From Paragordius varius (taxonomy: Eukaryota; Nematomorpha), in contig OZ176050.1 of NCBI GenBank assembly GCA_964247055.1, positions 6,572,001 to 6,636,000 on the forward strand: a DNA stretch of 64,000 nucleotides, read 5' to 3'. Of this stretch, positions 12,547 to 23,134 are shown piece by piece. Made by a program: the position numbers and the translations under genes. Numbering within the stretch: position 1 is the stretch's first letter; every line of letters begins with the position of its first letter. The notes beneath the pieces were generated by a model, which worked only from the letters and a program-made list of their open reading frames with translations, was not told the origin of the DNA and did no database searches.

Positions 12547-12627
12547 CTTGGGCCCTTCAAGAGAATTGGATTTATTTTCAATGGCATATTCAGTATCGTA
12601 CATTATCCATGCAAGCTTTAGAGCTTT
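12547..12627 (-). CDS. Unidentified gene, candidate exon (GC donor)
   Basis: An 81-nt segment follows CTAG and translates without stop as KALKLAWIMYDTEYAIENK plus SNSLEGPK. It ends AAG followed by GCAAGT, a classic GC-type splice donor. It lies about 75 nt downstream of the exon pair at 12690-12878, so it probably belongs to the same gene, although the phase of the joining intron is unresolved. I do not recognise the family. Confidence 0.45.
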
Positions 12628-12689
12628 CTAGCCTGATGCAAATGTAACATTTTTATATTACAGCAGTTATTTTACTAAATATTAACAGT

Positions 12690-12878
12690 TTATTTCATAA
12701 TATATTGCCAAATTAAATGTTTCATAATCCGCAACTATAGCAAGTTCATCAGGTCTTAGATTTAAGGGGGACCAATAAAATGTGTAATGACTAGTGTATG
12801 ATTGAGATACCTTCCACACAATAATGCATTTAGTGTCTTCCCATTTATGTTTAAAATTTCACCAAATCTTTGAGAGAC
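12690..12878 (-). CDS. Unidentified gene, two exons joined by a 20-nt intron
   Basis: The first exon (about 12811-12878) reads YKKPKIIVSQRFGEILNI then NGKTLNALLCG. After a 20-nt intron the second exon reads HYTFYWSPLNLRPDELAIV then ADYETFNLAIYYEIN. The frame is open on both sides only if 12791-12810 is removed. A related stretch with the same FxxxxINGKxL pattern occurs near 18975-19065. Family unknown. Confidence 0.5.
12791..12810 (-). other. Candidate 20-nt intron
   Basis: Reads GTATCTCAATCATACACTAG on the minus strand: GT start, AG end, and a pyrimidine-rich to A context like the other short introns. Splicing joins LLCGR/S to HYTFYW in frame. Unspliced, the two open stretches are in different frames. 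Confidence 0.6.
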
Positions 12879-13017
12879 AATAATTTTCGGTTTCTTATAT
12901 CTTTTTCTTAAATTGAAATTATTATTATTTGAAATGTAATATCTAATATTTAAACAACAATATTTTGATTTGGAACTTAAATGAAATTTCAGATAAATTC
13001 ACTTTATACATATTAAC

Positions 13018-14049
13018 CAGAGGTGTCCAACATGCGATCCTCTATGACAAATTCTGCTGCCCGCAAAAAATTGATTAAATACAAAATAGATTCTATAATT
13101 TACAAAAATATTTTATTTGCAAAATCTTTAATAAATATTAAAATTTTTATCAGTTTTTCATATTTTTTTGGTGTCTATGTCTTAATTCACTAAAAAATAA
13201 ATACGTCAATTTCCTATACACCATTGATTCATCGTTAAATAATTAAATTAATTTTTTAGGCCATTAAATATTTATTGATTGAAGGTACATCGATTGGGGT
13301 TGGGCATTTGACTGCTTTTTCAAAAAAGTCCGGTCAGACCCAGTCAGACCATGGTCATGACCGTGGTCATGACCACATTTTACTTAAGTAAATATCATGC
13401 GATATTGGATTGTGAAAATAATGTTCGTACGACACTAGCGTTTCACTAATAATATCATGTTTTTTCTTAAAAGTTTATTATACATTTTTTTAATATTTAT
13501 TATTTACAAATATTTTCAATCTAACCAAGAATTTTGTTTTCAAATTTTGCCACATGTTTGTGGCCTTCTGAATCTTCAAATACATAGCTTTTAATATTGG
13601 ATATTTCAAATTAAATTATATAGTTTATTTTACACTTTCTTTCATCAATGAATTAATATCCAAATATAAGATGTTTTCTCATTTTATTGGTTATGGAATA
13701 ATTGCATGTTTTGCAAAGTGCTTGATTGTTTTTTTTTGAAGTAACTGGATATGCTTGAATGCTAATATTATAACGATGCGTGTTTAACAATTTTATATTG
13801 TTAAATAAGCACATTTAAATATTTAATTTATATTTTAAAAAATATATTAAAAAACACTGAAATCTTACTATTTCAAAAAAAATTTACCAGCAATTTTTTT
13901 AAAAACAGCTGTTTTATAAGTGACTATGGTCAAAAAATAAATAGTCATGACTTGGTCAGCACAACCCTATCATCGATTCTTTGTGTTTTGCCCGCCGGTT
14001 ATTTAAAGCCGAAAATGCGGCCCGCAAAACCTTTGTGTTGACACCCCTA
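13018..14049. mobile_element. Non-autonomous hAT element carrying a nested MITE
   Basis: The left end is CAGAGGTGTCCAACATGCG and the right end, read inward, is TAGGGGTGTCAACAC. Opposed GCCCGC motifs lie inside, a common hAT pattern. The flanks are ATATTAAC (13010-13017) and ATATAAAC (14050-14057), matching at 7 of 8. No transposase is present. The interior is mostly a second insertion at 13296-13970. Confidence 0.72.
13296..13970. mobile_element. MITE nested inside the 13018-14049 element
   Basis: The ends are GGGGTTGGGCATTTGAC and, read inward, AGGGTTGTGCTGACC. Both sides carry CATCGATT (13288-13295 and 13971-13978), consistent with an 8-bp hAT-type duplication, although the exact border is uncertain by 1-2 bases. 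Near both ends lie TGGTCATGACC-like blocks (13345-13375 and about 13940), part of the element's own inverted repeats. Confidence 0.6.
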
Positions 14050-14260
14050 ATATAAACTATACATTTAAATATGTGTAATAGGTAAGTTATTGATAGGTAA
14101 ATGAATATCTAAAAAAAATGTATCAGTCCACTATTGTACCAATATAATTTGTACAATCTATTTTTATAATAATAATTATTTATTAGGTCAAATTACCACT
14201 TAAATACTAGGGTCAATATGTACTGAATAATATTTGATATATTTTCTAGGAAAATATTAC

Positions 14261-14264
<4 letters not shown>

Positions 14265-14298
<34 letters not shown>
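14265..14298. repeat. (TA)n microsatellite
   Basis: About 17 uninterrupted TA units. They create a spurious open frame with alternating Ile and Tyr. Confidence 0.9.
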
Positions 14299-14301
<3 letters not shown>

Positions 14302-14469
14302 GTATTTTAAACTAAAACCCTTTAAAAGCTACAAAAATTATTATGATTATCTATATATTAGTGATAAATTATATTCTATTCCTCCATATTCAGCAATCCT
14401 ATTCAGGTATAGTTCTCATAAAATTTTATGCAGTTTATTTTATCCAATAAAATATTATATATTTTAATA

Positions 14470-16170
14470 TTGATACTAGCATAAATCGCAGCCCGAGGAA
14501 GTCTCTCGGACTTGGGGGGGCTATTTGAAAACAGGGAAAATAAAATGATCCACATATGTGGATTATTTCAAACATCATTTAATAGCTATGATCTCATAGG
14601 AATTTTAAAAGGGTGCATTCCTACTAATATATTGTTTACTTGAAGGAAAAATAGATTTAAAAAATTGTGGATTTTGTTTTTTGAAAAAATGGCATTTTAC
14701 GGGGGTAGCGGGTAAAAAGAGGGCCTAAATCAAAAAAGTGACTCGACTATGTTCGGCGCAATCGAAAATAAGTAAACAAAAATTATATTTGAAATTGAAT
14801 GGTCCAACACGTTCTTTGGAAAATTGTCTCAAAGACACGATTTTTGTGGACTTCTGTTTTTCAAAAAAACGCGTTTTTTACACGGGGTGGGCCCGAACTG
14901 GTGGCCTAATTAAAAAAAGGGCGATGCTATTTTCTGGTCATTCATTAATGATTATATTTTTTCGATGTTTGGATTTGATGGGTCTACCGGTTTTCCGGAA
15001 ACAGATCACAAAAGCCAAAACCTTCCATTTTTATGAAAATATAGATTACCATAAATAATGTTTTATTATCCATATAATTTTTAACATCCTATACATTTGA
15101 TAGATAAATAAATAATAAAACAATAAACTAATACGATTTTATGTTTAAATCAATAAAGTCTGATTGATCTTTTAATTGTCTCGTTTGAATATTAAGAAAT
15201 TTTATTTAAAATGAGCATAATATATTTTTGATTTTATAAGCAAATTTTGTTATGTCGCAAGTTTTAAAATGATTCACATAGTGTCATAAGTTTTCTGAAA
15301 TTTGGCTTCAAAGGCATGCTGTATCGATATGATGGCGCAGTTGTAGGCGGGTAGCCCCCTATCCAGAATCTCATATAAAAATGTAGTTAGATAAAAATTT
15401 TGCCTTTATATCTGGAATCATCGTATTCCTAATAGTTTATGGAAGAATGGCTTCAAAACTCAATAATAATTCAATGATAGCGCATTTTTTGGGGAGTAAA
15501 GGACTTATTTAATGGCTAATTCAAAAAATCCGCTCGACTAAAATATTTGACTTTTTACGGATAATACTTTGAGCAGCTATTGAACTCATATGGCCTGATT
15601 GGTTTTCTGAAATTTAGCCCCAAAAGCACGCTATATCGATATGACGGGTCAGTTTTTTGCGAGTAGCTCCTTACTCAGCAGCTATCATCAAAGAAACGCT
15701 TGACTTTTTTTGACTTTAATCAGGGAATACGTGGAATCCATATTGAATTTTTACGGTCTCATACCTAGGGCGAAAAATAGATTTGAAAAAATTATTTTTG
15801 TGGACTTTGTTTTTTGAAAAAAATGGCATTTTACGGGGCGAGCGGGTAAAAAGAGGGCCTAAATTAAAAAAGCGACTATGTTAGGCGCAACCGAAAATAA
15901 CTAAACAAAAATCATTTTTAAAATTGAATGGTCCAACACGTTCTCCGGAAAATTCAAAGACACGATTTTTGTGGACTTCTGTTTTCAAAAAAACGCGTTT
16001 TTTCACACGGGGTGGGCCCGAACTGGGGGCCTAATTTAAAAAAAGGGCGAAGCTATTGTCGGGGAATTCATTTATGAATATATTTTTTCGACATTTGGAT
16101 TTGAATGGGTCTACCGGTTTTCCGGAAACAGATCACAAAGCCACCACTTTCCATTTTTATAAATATATGC
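14470..16170 (+). mobile_element. G-rich repeat family, cluster of two units
   Basis: Starts with a hairpin-like GCAGCCCGAGGAAGTC and CTCGGACTTGGGGGGG near 14488. Unit 1 runs to about 15045 and unit 2 spans about 15770-16165. Shared blocks in order: TGGCATTTTACGGGG, AGCGGGTAAAAAGAGGGCC, GGCGCAA-CGAAAATAA, GGTCCAACACGTTCT, GGGGTGGGCCCGAACTGG, and GGGTCTACCGGTTTTCCGG ending CCATTTTTAT. The same blocks recur at 39930-40948 and, on the opposite strand, at 8884-9430. Open frames of about 106 and 145 codons overlap them but share no known domain. The class is undetermined. Confidence 0.7.
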
Positions 16171-16862
16171 ATTTCATTATTTCTAAGGCATTACAGAAAA
16201 AACTATTTTTCTATAATTTTTATCAATTAATAATATTTTTTGCCAAACATTTAATACATAATAAACGGACCAATAAAAAAATTTTATTTAAACAATTCTT
16301 AATTAATAATCTGTTAATACACCATGAGCCATTAGCTTTTTCTGATGCATTTGAAAGCCGAAAAAATAGTAGCGATATTATTGGCCCTTTCAATTTTAAA
16401 TTGTTAAGGATATTTAATTTACATGTCTGTTATGAAGATTTTCAAGGAAATTTTGTAGCGGCTGAAATCCACAAATATTATGCTATTATTTGATAGGGGA
16501 AAAATTGAATTAGGGAAATATTTAAGTTAGCAAACTTCTTAATCTTTATCCGTGATACAAAATTCTAGCAATGTTTTGTTCAAAAATCCTCATCTAGGGA
16601 AGGAAATATAAGTATATTATGGTTAAAAATGTTTAACTAAAATAGCTTTTAAATAATATTTTAGAAGCAAATTTTATTTTATTTTCAGCTGTCCCAATTG
16701 TAGACTCTGGAATTCAGAAAACTATAAAGAATATAAGCATTTTTTTGAAATACAGGAAAACTATTTTGATAAGGATTAAATTTTGATTAAAAAACTTCCA
16801 AAACAATTGTTTATTCATAGGTTTTAACTCTTGGGTAAAAAACCCCAAAATACGATCGCCTA
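16171..16862. other. AT-rich spacer
   Basis: Nothing recognisable. The 3' part of the 145-codon open frame (to 16493) shows no motif. Confidence 0.4.
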
Positions 16863-17405
16863 TTAAAACTTTGATTAGAATTGGGGTACCTAAATGCCCT
16901 AGACTATAATTAAATTGATATTTTTAAAAAAACTACTGAAAGAAACAGTCCCATTTTAAATTTATGCTTCCATCCTAATATAATTTATATAAATAAGCCG
17001 AAATATCCAAATAAAATTCAATTTTGAAAAAAAGTTCCATATCAAACTATTTCAACGCCATTTTTATTTTAAAACTAGTAAAGCTAATTTTTTGATCAAA
17101 TCACATATATCATTGATAGAAGGAGAAAAAGTCATTTATTGTGTATTATTTAAAATTTAGCTAAACACATGTCATGTTGAATAAGTTTTTACTTTTGAGT
17201 TTTACCTTAAAATAAATAATATTCAAGTATATGAATGAATTTTTTAATATTTTTTTTCATGAATGTTATGTGGTAAGTGCAAACTTTTGCCATGGTTTCA
17301 ATTTCTTTCATATTTTTTGAATTATAATTTTAACAAGCCTGGTGTATCCAACTACCCCAATTTGAATCGACGGACTGGAATGAATATGTTGCATCCAAGT
17401 GTTAA
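16863..17405 (-). mobile_element. TTAA-flanked MITE, copy D
   Basis: Starts TTAAAACTTTGATTAGAATT and ends GCATCCAAGTGTTAA. It is 543 bp, colinear with copies B and F in the orientation of copy B, and more diverged. Confidence 0.78.
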
Positions 17406-17904
17406 AAGAGGGTAGTGAAAACCCAAAATATTTTTACCCATTAAAGCAAGATGTTTGGGATTTGTATTACAATTATTACGATTTTATGAGAATAGCAAAA
17501 TTTTGACAGAGCATTTATAAATTAGTTACAAATATAAATTTGTTTACAGTAGCGTATGACATAAAAATGTTGGTATATAATTAAATAAAAATAAAATTAA
17601 AACATAGGAAATAATTGTTAAATCTAACCATTTGTTTTTTGTTACCATACTGTATATTTAATAATTTAAATATCCAGTGCAATATTATATTGATGAAGCG
17701 TAAAATATATTTTTGCTTATTATGCTATTAGAGGGTTTAATACATATTCTACCAAAATTAAAATTTCTCATTATGATTAAATGGAAATTCAGTGTTTTTT
17801 ATAATTATGTAACTAATAGATAGAAAATTTTGATACATGTTAAATGACATGCAAATTAAATACCCTTCATTAACAAAAAGGGCACTAATAGCTATTTAGT
17901 CTAT

Positions 17905-18546
17905 ACCATTTTTCATTAAAAACAACACTTTTTTCAATCAAACGCAGGTTTTTTTACACAAACGCAATATTTTTCAATCATGACAACATACAGTAAAAAA
18001 AAAGGTTTTTCAAAAAAACAAGGGGATATTATAGATATGTGTATTTACAACTAGGATTGTTTTTTTTAAAAAACACTTTTTTATTCTTTTATGGACTAAT
18101 ATTGTTTTAATCCATTGTACAATAAAAGAAAGACAACGCATCATTAAGAAAATATTTAATATTTTGTAAATTCAACGGTAAACCTACAATAGGTTTAATT
18201 TGTTTACTTAAAAAAATTACTTTTTAAAAAAAATATTATCTTCAAACAAAAAATGTTGCGTTTGAATGAAAAATATTTTTTTAAAAAATACTAATGTATT
18301 ATCTTTAAATAAAATAATATTGCATTTGAATGAAAAAATATTGTCTTTTAGAAAATGTTGCATTATAATAAAAATATGTTGTGCTTGAATACAAATGTTG
18401 CGTTCGAATAAAAAAGTGTTGCATAGGAAAGAATAAACGGTGCATTGCATAAAAAATCATGAGTTAGAATAAAAATTGCATTTGAATGAAAAGATGTTGT
18501 GTTTGATTATGGTGTTTGTATGATTGTTGTTTTTTAAAAATGGTAT
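17905..18546. mobile_element. Foldback MITE with internal degenerate tandem repeats
   Basis: The ends are inverted: ATACCATTTTTCATTAAAAACA on the left is mirrored by a right end reading TTTTTTAAAAATGGTAT. The left arm has AACACTTTTTTCAATCAAACG-like blocks. The right part (18230-18540) repeats TGTTGCGTTTGAATGAAAA about eight times with variation. No gene is present; the 77-codon open frame at 18217-18450 is a by-product of the repeats. Confidence 0.62.
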
Positions 18547-18827
18547 AAAAAGCACAGTCTACCAAAAAGACTTATAAGCAAATCTTTACTTCCATGAATA
18601 TTAACTCTATTATATTCTCGAAACCAAAAAAAACGAGAATCGGTCAAATAGTTAAATCTCACATAAATATACTTACAGCGCTGGTAACAGTTTTTTGATA
18701 ATTACTTTGGAAGTGGTATCATTTTTTTAAAACCAACATTTGCAGACTACCTTGATGCAAACCCGAACCACATCTTTAAATTAACTGCTTTAAAACCGGT
18801 TAAATACTTTTATATAAATAAGGTTTG

Positions 18828-18867
18828 CGTCCCGCCAAAAGCGGGACGTCTGGTCACCTTATGCATG
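18828..18867. mobile_element. Solo hAT terminal repeat
   Basis: Reads GTCCCGCCAAAAGCGGGACG followed by TCTGGTCACCTTA. This is the inverse of the terminal repeat TAAGGTGACCAGACGTCCCG that begins the intact hAT element at 56925. No partner end was found nearby. Confidence 0.65.
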
Positions 18868-18959
18868 CCCTATATATGTATGGGGCTAAACCTGTTTTCT
18901 CATTATTCTCACCCCACACACTTGATAAAATTAAAAATGCTTAGGTTTTATCATTTCTT

Positions 18960-19150
18960 TTATAACCGACAAATATCAAATATCTCCATTTTTTAATTGT
19001 TTGCCATTAATAATTAAACTATTAAAAGCGATATGTATGTCTAATTCCGGCTTTTATTCCGTTTCGTAGATTTCTAACAGTGAATAACTGATATAACCAT
19101 AATACACAATAAGCAGTAGACCAGATTATCTTTCGAATGATCCAAAAAAC
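18960..19150 (-). pseudogene. Possible host-gene fragment related to the 12.8 kb exons
   Basis: On the minus strand KPELDIHIAFNSLIINGK then QLKNG resembles the exon at 12811-12878 (KPKIIVSQRFGEILNINGK, TLN). The stretch just upstream is open in another frame. It may be a second, decayed copy or another exon of the same unidentified gene. Weak evidence. Confidence 0.3.
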
Positions 19151-19204
19151 CCTCAGTTAAGATGTTTTAAAATGAATATAAGAAAGAATGTGCTCATTAT
19201 GTAT

Positions 19205-19545
19205 TTTACCCTTTTTTTCAACAAAACTCAACACTTTTCCAATCAAACTCAGTTATTTAAAAATAATTTTTAAGACTTTGAAATCATACTTGGCATTTTT
19301 TATTGATATTTATTTTGTTTAATGCATAAATATAAAGTCCCTCCTATAAAAAGCGTGAATTATTTTAACATAATCCCCTTAAATAAAATTTAGATTAAAT
19401 ATTTTGCTTTAAAATTAAAAAATAAGGAAATAAATTAACTAAACAAATTATATTTAAATGGACTATACATCCCTTATTGATAAAAGTGATGAGTTAGGTT
19501 GAAAAATTGTTGAGTTTGATTAAAATGTATCGAGTCATGATCTAA
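19205..19545. mobile_element. Small foldback relative of the 17.9 kb element
   Basis: AACTCAACACTTTTCCAATC near the left side is mirrored by GTTGAGTTTGATTAAAA near the right. The wording matches the arms of the 17905-18546 element. Confidence 0.45.
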
Positions 19546-19578
19546 AAAATTTGCCTTTTAATTAGATATAATTTAGAT

Positions 19579-19844
19579 TACGGGTGTCAGCGGCCCTCCG
19601 AAATATTTCTGTAGCCCGCAAGATATCTCAAAAATATCAAATAGAAAAATTTATGCTATTTACAAATTTAAGTAAAATTGATATTTGTCAAAAAAAATTT
19701 TCTCACCAAATTTTGGCATCTAAATAAATGGTAGTTATACTGTGTTTAAATTTTTTACAGTTGTATGTTATAAATGTAAAAGATTGATTGATGCACATAT
19801 ATTCTGCAGCCTGTCGGATTTTTCAGTTGTGTTGGTCACCTCTG
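19579..19844. mobile_element. Short hAT-type MITE
   Basis: A 266-bp element. Left end TACGGGTGTCAGCGGCCC; right end read inward CAGAGGTGACCAACACAAC. Flanks ATTTAGAT (19571-19578) and ATTTGGAT (19845-19852) match at 7 of 8. Related in its ends to the 13018-14049 element. Confidence 0.7.
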
Positions 19845-19887
19845 ATTTGGATGGTGCAATAAAAGTATAGTTTTCAAATCAAAACAC

Positions 19888-19979
19888 CCCTTTATTTAAA
19901 TCGCCCAAAGCATAAAAACATGCCATATCCGCTATCCCATCCAGTGTGCCTGGGCAAATTTTGAAAATTATTCCAACGT
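19888..19979 (-). CDS. Candidate exon, unidentified minus-strand gene
   Basis: A 92-nt segment after CATTTGAAG reads RWNNFQNLPRHTGWDSGYG then MFYALGDLNKG without stop and ends GGG before GTGTTT. The composition is more protein-like than its surroundings. No family is recognised. It could be an upstream exon of the gene at 12.5-12.9 kb. Confidence 0.33.
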
Positions 19980-20297
19980 CTTCAAATGATAAAACAATAT
20001 AATGCAAGATTTTATTATTATTTTAATTATGTGCTATTTTTATTTAATAGAAGGGATGTTTGAAAGTGCAGCAATGCCGCTCAAAAAAACAATTCCAGTG
20101 ATGAGAGGTTGATTTTAGCATTTTTATTTATACTAATTACTGTATAAATATATAGGATTGCAAACCCTTGTGTTTTGTTATAAATAAATATTTTATCTTA
20201 AATAAAGGCAAAAATTTAGAGATTCAATAACTTTTTAATATATAATATTAGATGACAACATAAAAAAGTTATTTTTGAAAAATGCATACTTAGGTTG

Positions 20298-23129
20298 TGT
20301 TAACTTGTAATAAGATGAGGAGATAATATAAGGAAAATGAATTTATTCGGTTTTTTTAGGGTTTATATATACTAATTTTAGTTGTACATAATTTGCATTA
20401 TATCAATAAAATTTCAAGTAACAAAGGATATAATATTTACATAGTACACAAAAAATATAGAAAATAATACAATTCAAATAACGCTGAAAATACAACCAAA
20501 GTATGTATTTCACATTTGCATGTACACAGAAAATCATGATATAAAAATGATATGATGTTATATAATATGCAACAAAACATAAATATATTTTATATATTAC
20601 TTTGCTATTCAATGCATACTTATAATACTTTTCTGTTATTAATAGTTTACGTGACATGTTATATACTACGTGACAAGTTTTAGACTACGTGACTGTTTTT
20701 ATAAATGCACACTCATCATTCTCAGAAATTTGTATATGTTAATGCACGATAAAAATATATAATAATATCCGTATACATTTCTCGGAATTAAATATAACCT
20801 ATATAAACAACAACTTCTTTAAGTCCATTGCATTACTGTGTTTTCCCATTATTGTGTTATAATAAATTATACCCAACTGATATTGGCGACGAGAAAAAAA
20901 TTTTTTCTGCCTAATGGAAAATCCTGGAGATACATCATTTAGTAATGCACAAAATCCTCTAAATCGAATAATTCTTGAACCATTTGACGAATGTTACAAT
21001 TTCAAAAATTATGTCAAGCTCATAGAAAGGGTACTCGCGGCCAGGGATATTCCTGTCACGGATTCCAATATAAAAAAATTATTTTTAGCTTTCGGTGGTA
21101 TTAAAATTTTGAACAAAATTGAAAATATTCTATATCCTGATACCATCGAAGATTTGGGATGGCCGGAAATCTATAAAATTGCAGTTCAAATCTATGCCCC
21201 AGACAAAAGTCTATGGGTGAATAGATGTGCATTTTATCGTATTCGTCGTGGTGATAATGAATCTATTCTTTCGTATTTAGAACGTTTGAAAATTTTGGCC
21301 GACAATTCTGGATTTGATTCGGACATTTCTAACAAAATCAGGGATATATTTTTGATTGGATTAAATCAACCCAGATTAGAAAGAGAACTCCACATAAAAT
21401 ATCCGCTCGGTAAGTTAGATGACAAACCACTGACACTACAAATGTTGGTCGATATGGCTTTAAGTTTTGAGGAAGCCGATAATCTTCCCTCGTAAATCAA
21501 TAAGCTTAAAGTGGATAGATCCAGAAATGTAAAACCTCTTGGAAGTTTTAACAAGGGCCATTATAACAATAATAATTATAAAAACAATATAGTTCGGATT
21601 CGCGTGGCTACTAGATGTTAACTTGTAATAAGATGAGGAGATAATATAAGAAATGTGAAATTAATTTATTCGGTTTTTTTAGGGTTTATATATACTAATT
21701 TTAGTTGTACATAATTTGCATTATATCAATAAAATTTCAAGTAACAAAGGATATAATATTTACATGGTACACAAAAAATATAGAAAATAATACAATTAAA
21801 ATACAACCAAAGTATGTATTTCACATTTGCATGTAACACAGAAAATCATGATATAAAAACAAAGTATATATTTCAGATTTGCATGATGGTAACTCTAAAA
21901 TCGCTGCAAATTCTTACCTCTCCATTCGCTTTGAGCACATTAACGGTGGGCGTGGCCCATGTCAGAGGTGTAAGGTTGGGATCTATAGGCTCCAGAATGT
22001 CTAACTTTTGTAATCTTAGTAATTCATTTTCAACTTTTGCTCTTAGGGGAAACGGTACTCAGCGGCAAGGCCAAACTTTGGGGGAGGCATTGGGTGCTAT
22101 ATGAATTGTAACTGGCTCAATGTAACAACCTAATTCCTCTTTAAATAGATTAGGGATCAATAATTTTATCAAGTTTAAGAAAGTTAATTCGTACTTTAGG
22201 AATGTCGATATTGAATCTCGCGATCCAAATTCAAGCCACAAATGAGCGGTGCCTTTTTCACATCTCTTATTTTTTTCTCATCTTCAAGTTAACATCATCA
22301 AGTTAACATCTAATAGCCAAGCGAATCCGAACTAATCTAACACAACAGTGGAACCCCCGGGTTCCAAACTCGGATGGTGGAGATAGAGTCCAAAGTGCAA
22401 CAACCATGACAATGTCAATTGCCAATATCACCAGCATGTCCAGTAAAAAATATAATGATAATACCAATTATAGCAATGGTAATAATTTTAATCGATCACA
22501 ACAATCAAAACCTCTGACACATTCGTGCAAGGGTTATGGGAGTGTTCATAAACAAATGTCCCCCCTGGAACCGCAATTGCAAATGCGGAAAACCCAACCA
22601 CTTCGCTAATGTAGATAAAAAAACACTGCCAAAAATATTTTCAACCGCCAGTGCACTGAAAGCGAACGGGCTAAGAATCTATAGCGACTTTGGAATCATT
22701 ATCAACAAATGGCTGGGGAGTACTCCCACATCATTCAACATTTGATGGATGGGTAAGTAAGATTGATTGGCGTTGTCATGTTTGATCGGATATCGGTAAG
22801 ACCTCCACTAGCACTAGCTTAGTTCGGTACTCGTCTTGGCCACCAGATGTTAACTTGTAATAAGATGAGGAGATAATATAAGAAATGTGAAAATGAATTT
22901 ATTCGGTTTTTTTAGGGTTTATATATACTAATTTTAGTTGTACATAATTTGCATTATATCAATAAAATTTCAAGTAACAAAGGATATAATATTTACATAG
23001 TACTCAAAAAATAAAAATAATACAATTCAAATAACGCTGAAAATACAACCAAAGTATGTATTTCACATTTGCATGTACACAGAAAATCATGATATAAAAA
23101 CAAAGTATATATTTCAGATTTGCATAACA
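20298..23129 (+). mobile_element. LTR retrotransposon, Ty3/gypsy-like, broken
   Basis: The element begins TGTTAACTTG and ends GCATAACA and is flanked by the 5-bp duplication GGTTG (20293-20297 and 23130-23134). Three LTR-like repeats start at 20298, 21616 and 22848. A primer-binding-like TTGGCGACGAG lies near 20884. Gag-like coding sequence is at 20914-21495. A piece of reverse transcriptase in the opposite orientation lies at about 21885-22335, and a zinc-knuckle/pol-like piece at about 22400-22740. The interior is rearranged and far too short for a whole element. The LTR repeats are still very similar to one another, so the copy is not very old. It is broken, with several breaks and an internal inversion. 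Confidence 0.8.
20914..21495 (+). pseudogene. Gag remnant of the LTR retrotransposon
   Basis: A gag-type sequence with the usual mid-region pattern of Ty3/gypsy elements (a YxRIRRGDNESIL-like stretch and a C-terminal helix). It belongs to the broken element at 20298-23129. Confidence 0.75.
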
Positions 23130-23134
23130 GGTTG

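Noticed and set aside
14234-14467. Open frame of 77 codons with Ile-Tyr repeats
   Set aside because: Generated by a TA microsatellite.
18217-18450. Cys/Phe-rich 77-codon frame resembling a small secreted peptide
   Set aside because: Produced by the degenerate tandem repeats of the foldback MITE; no signal peptide or stable pattern.
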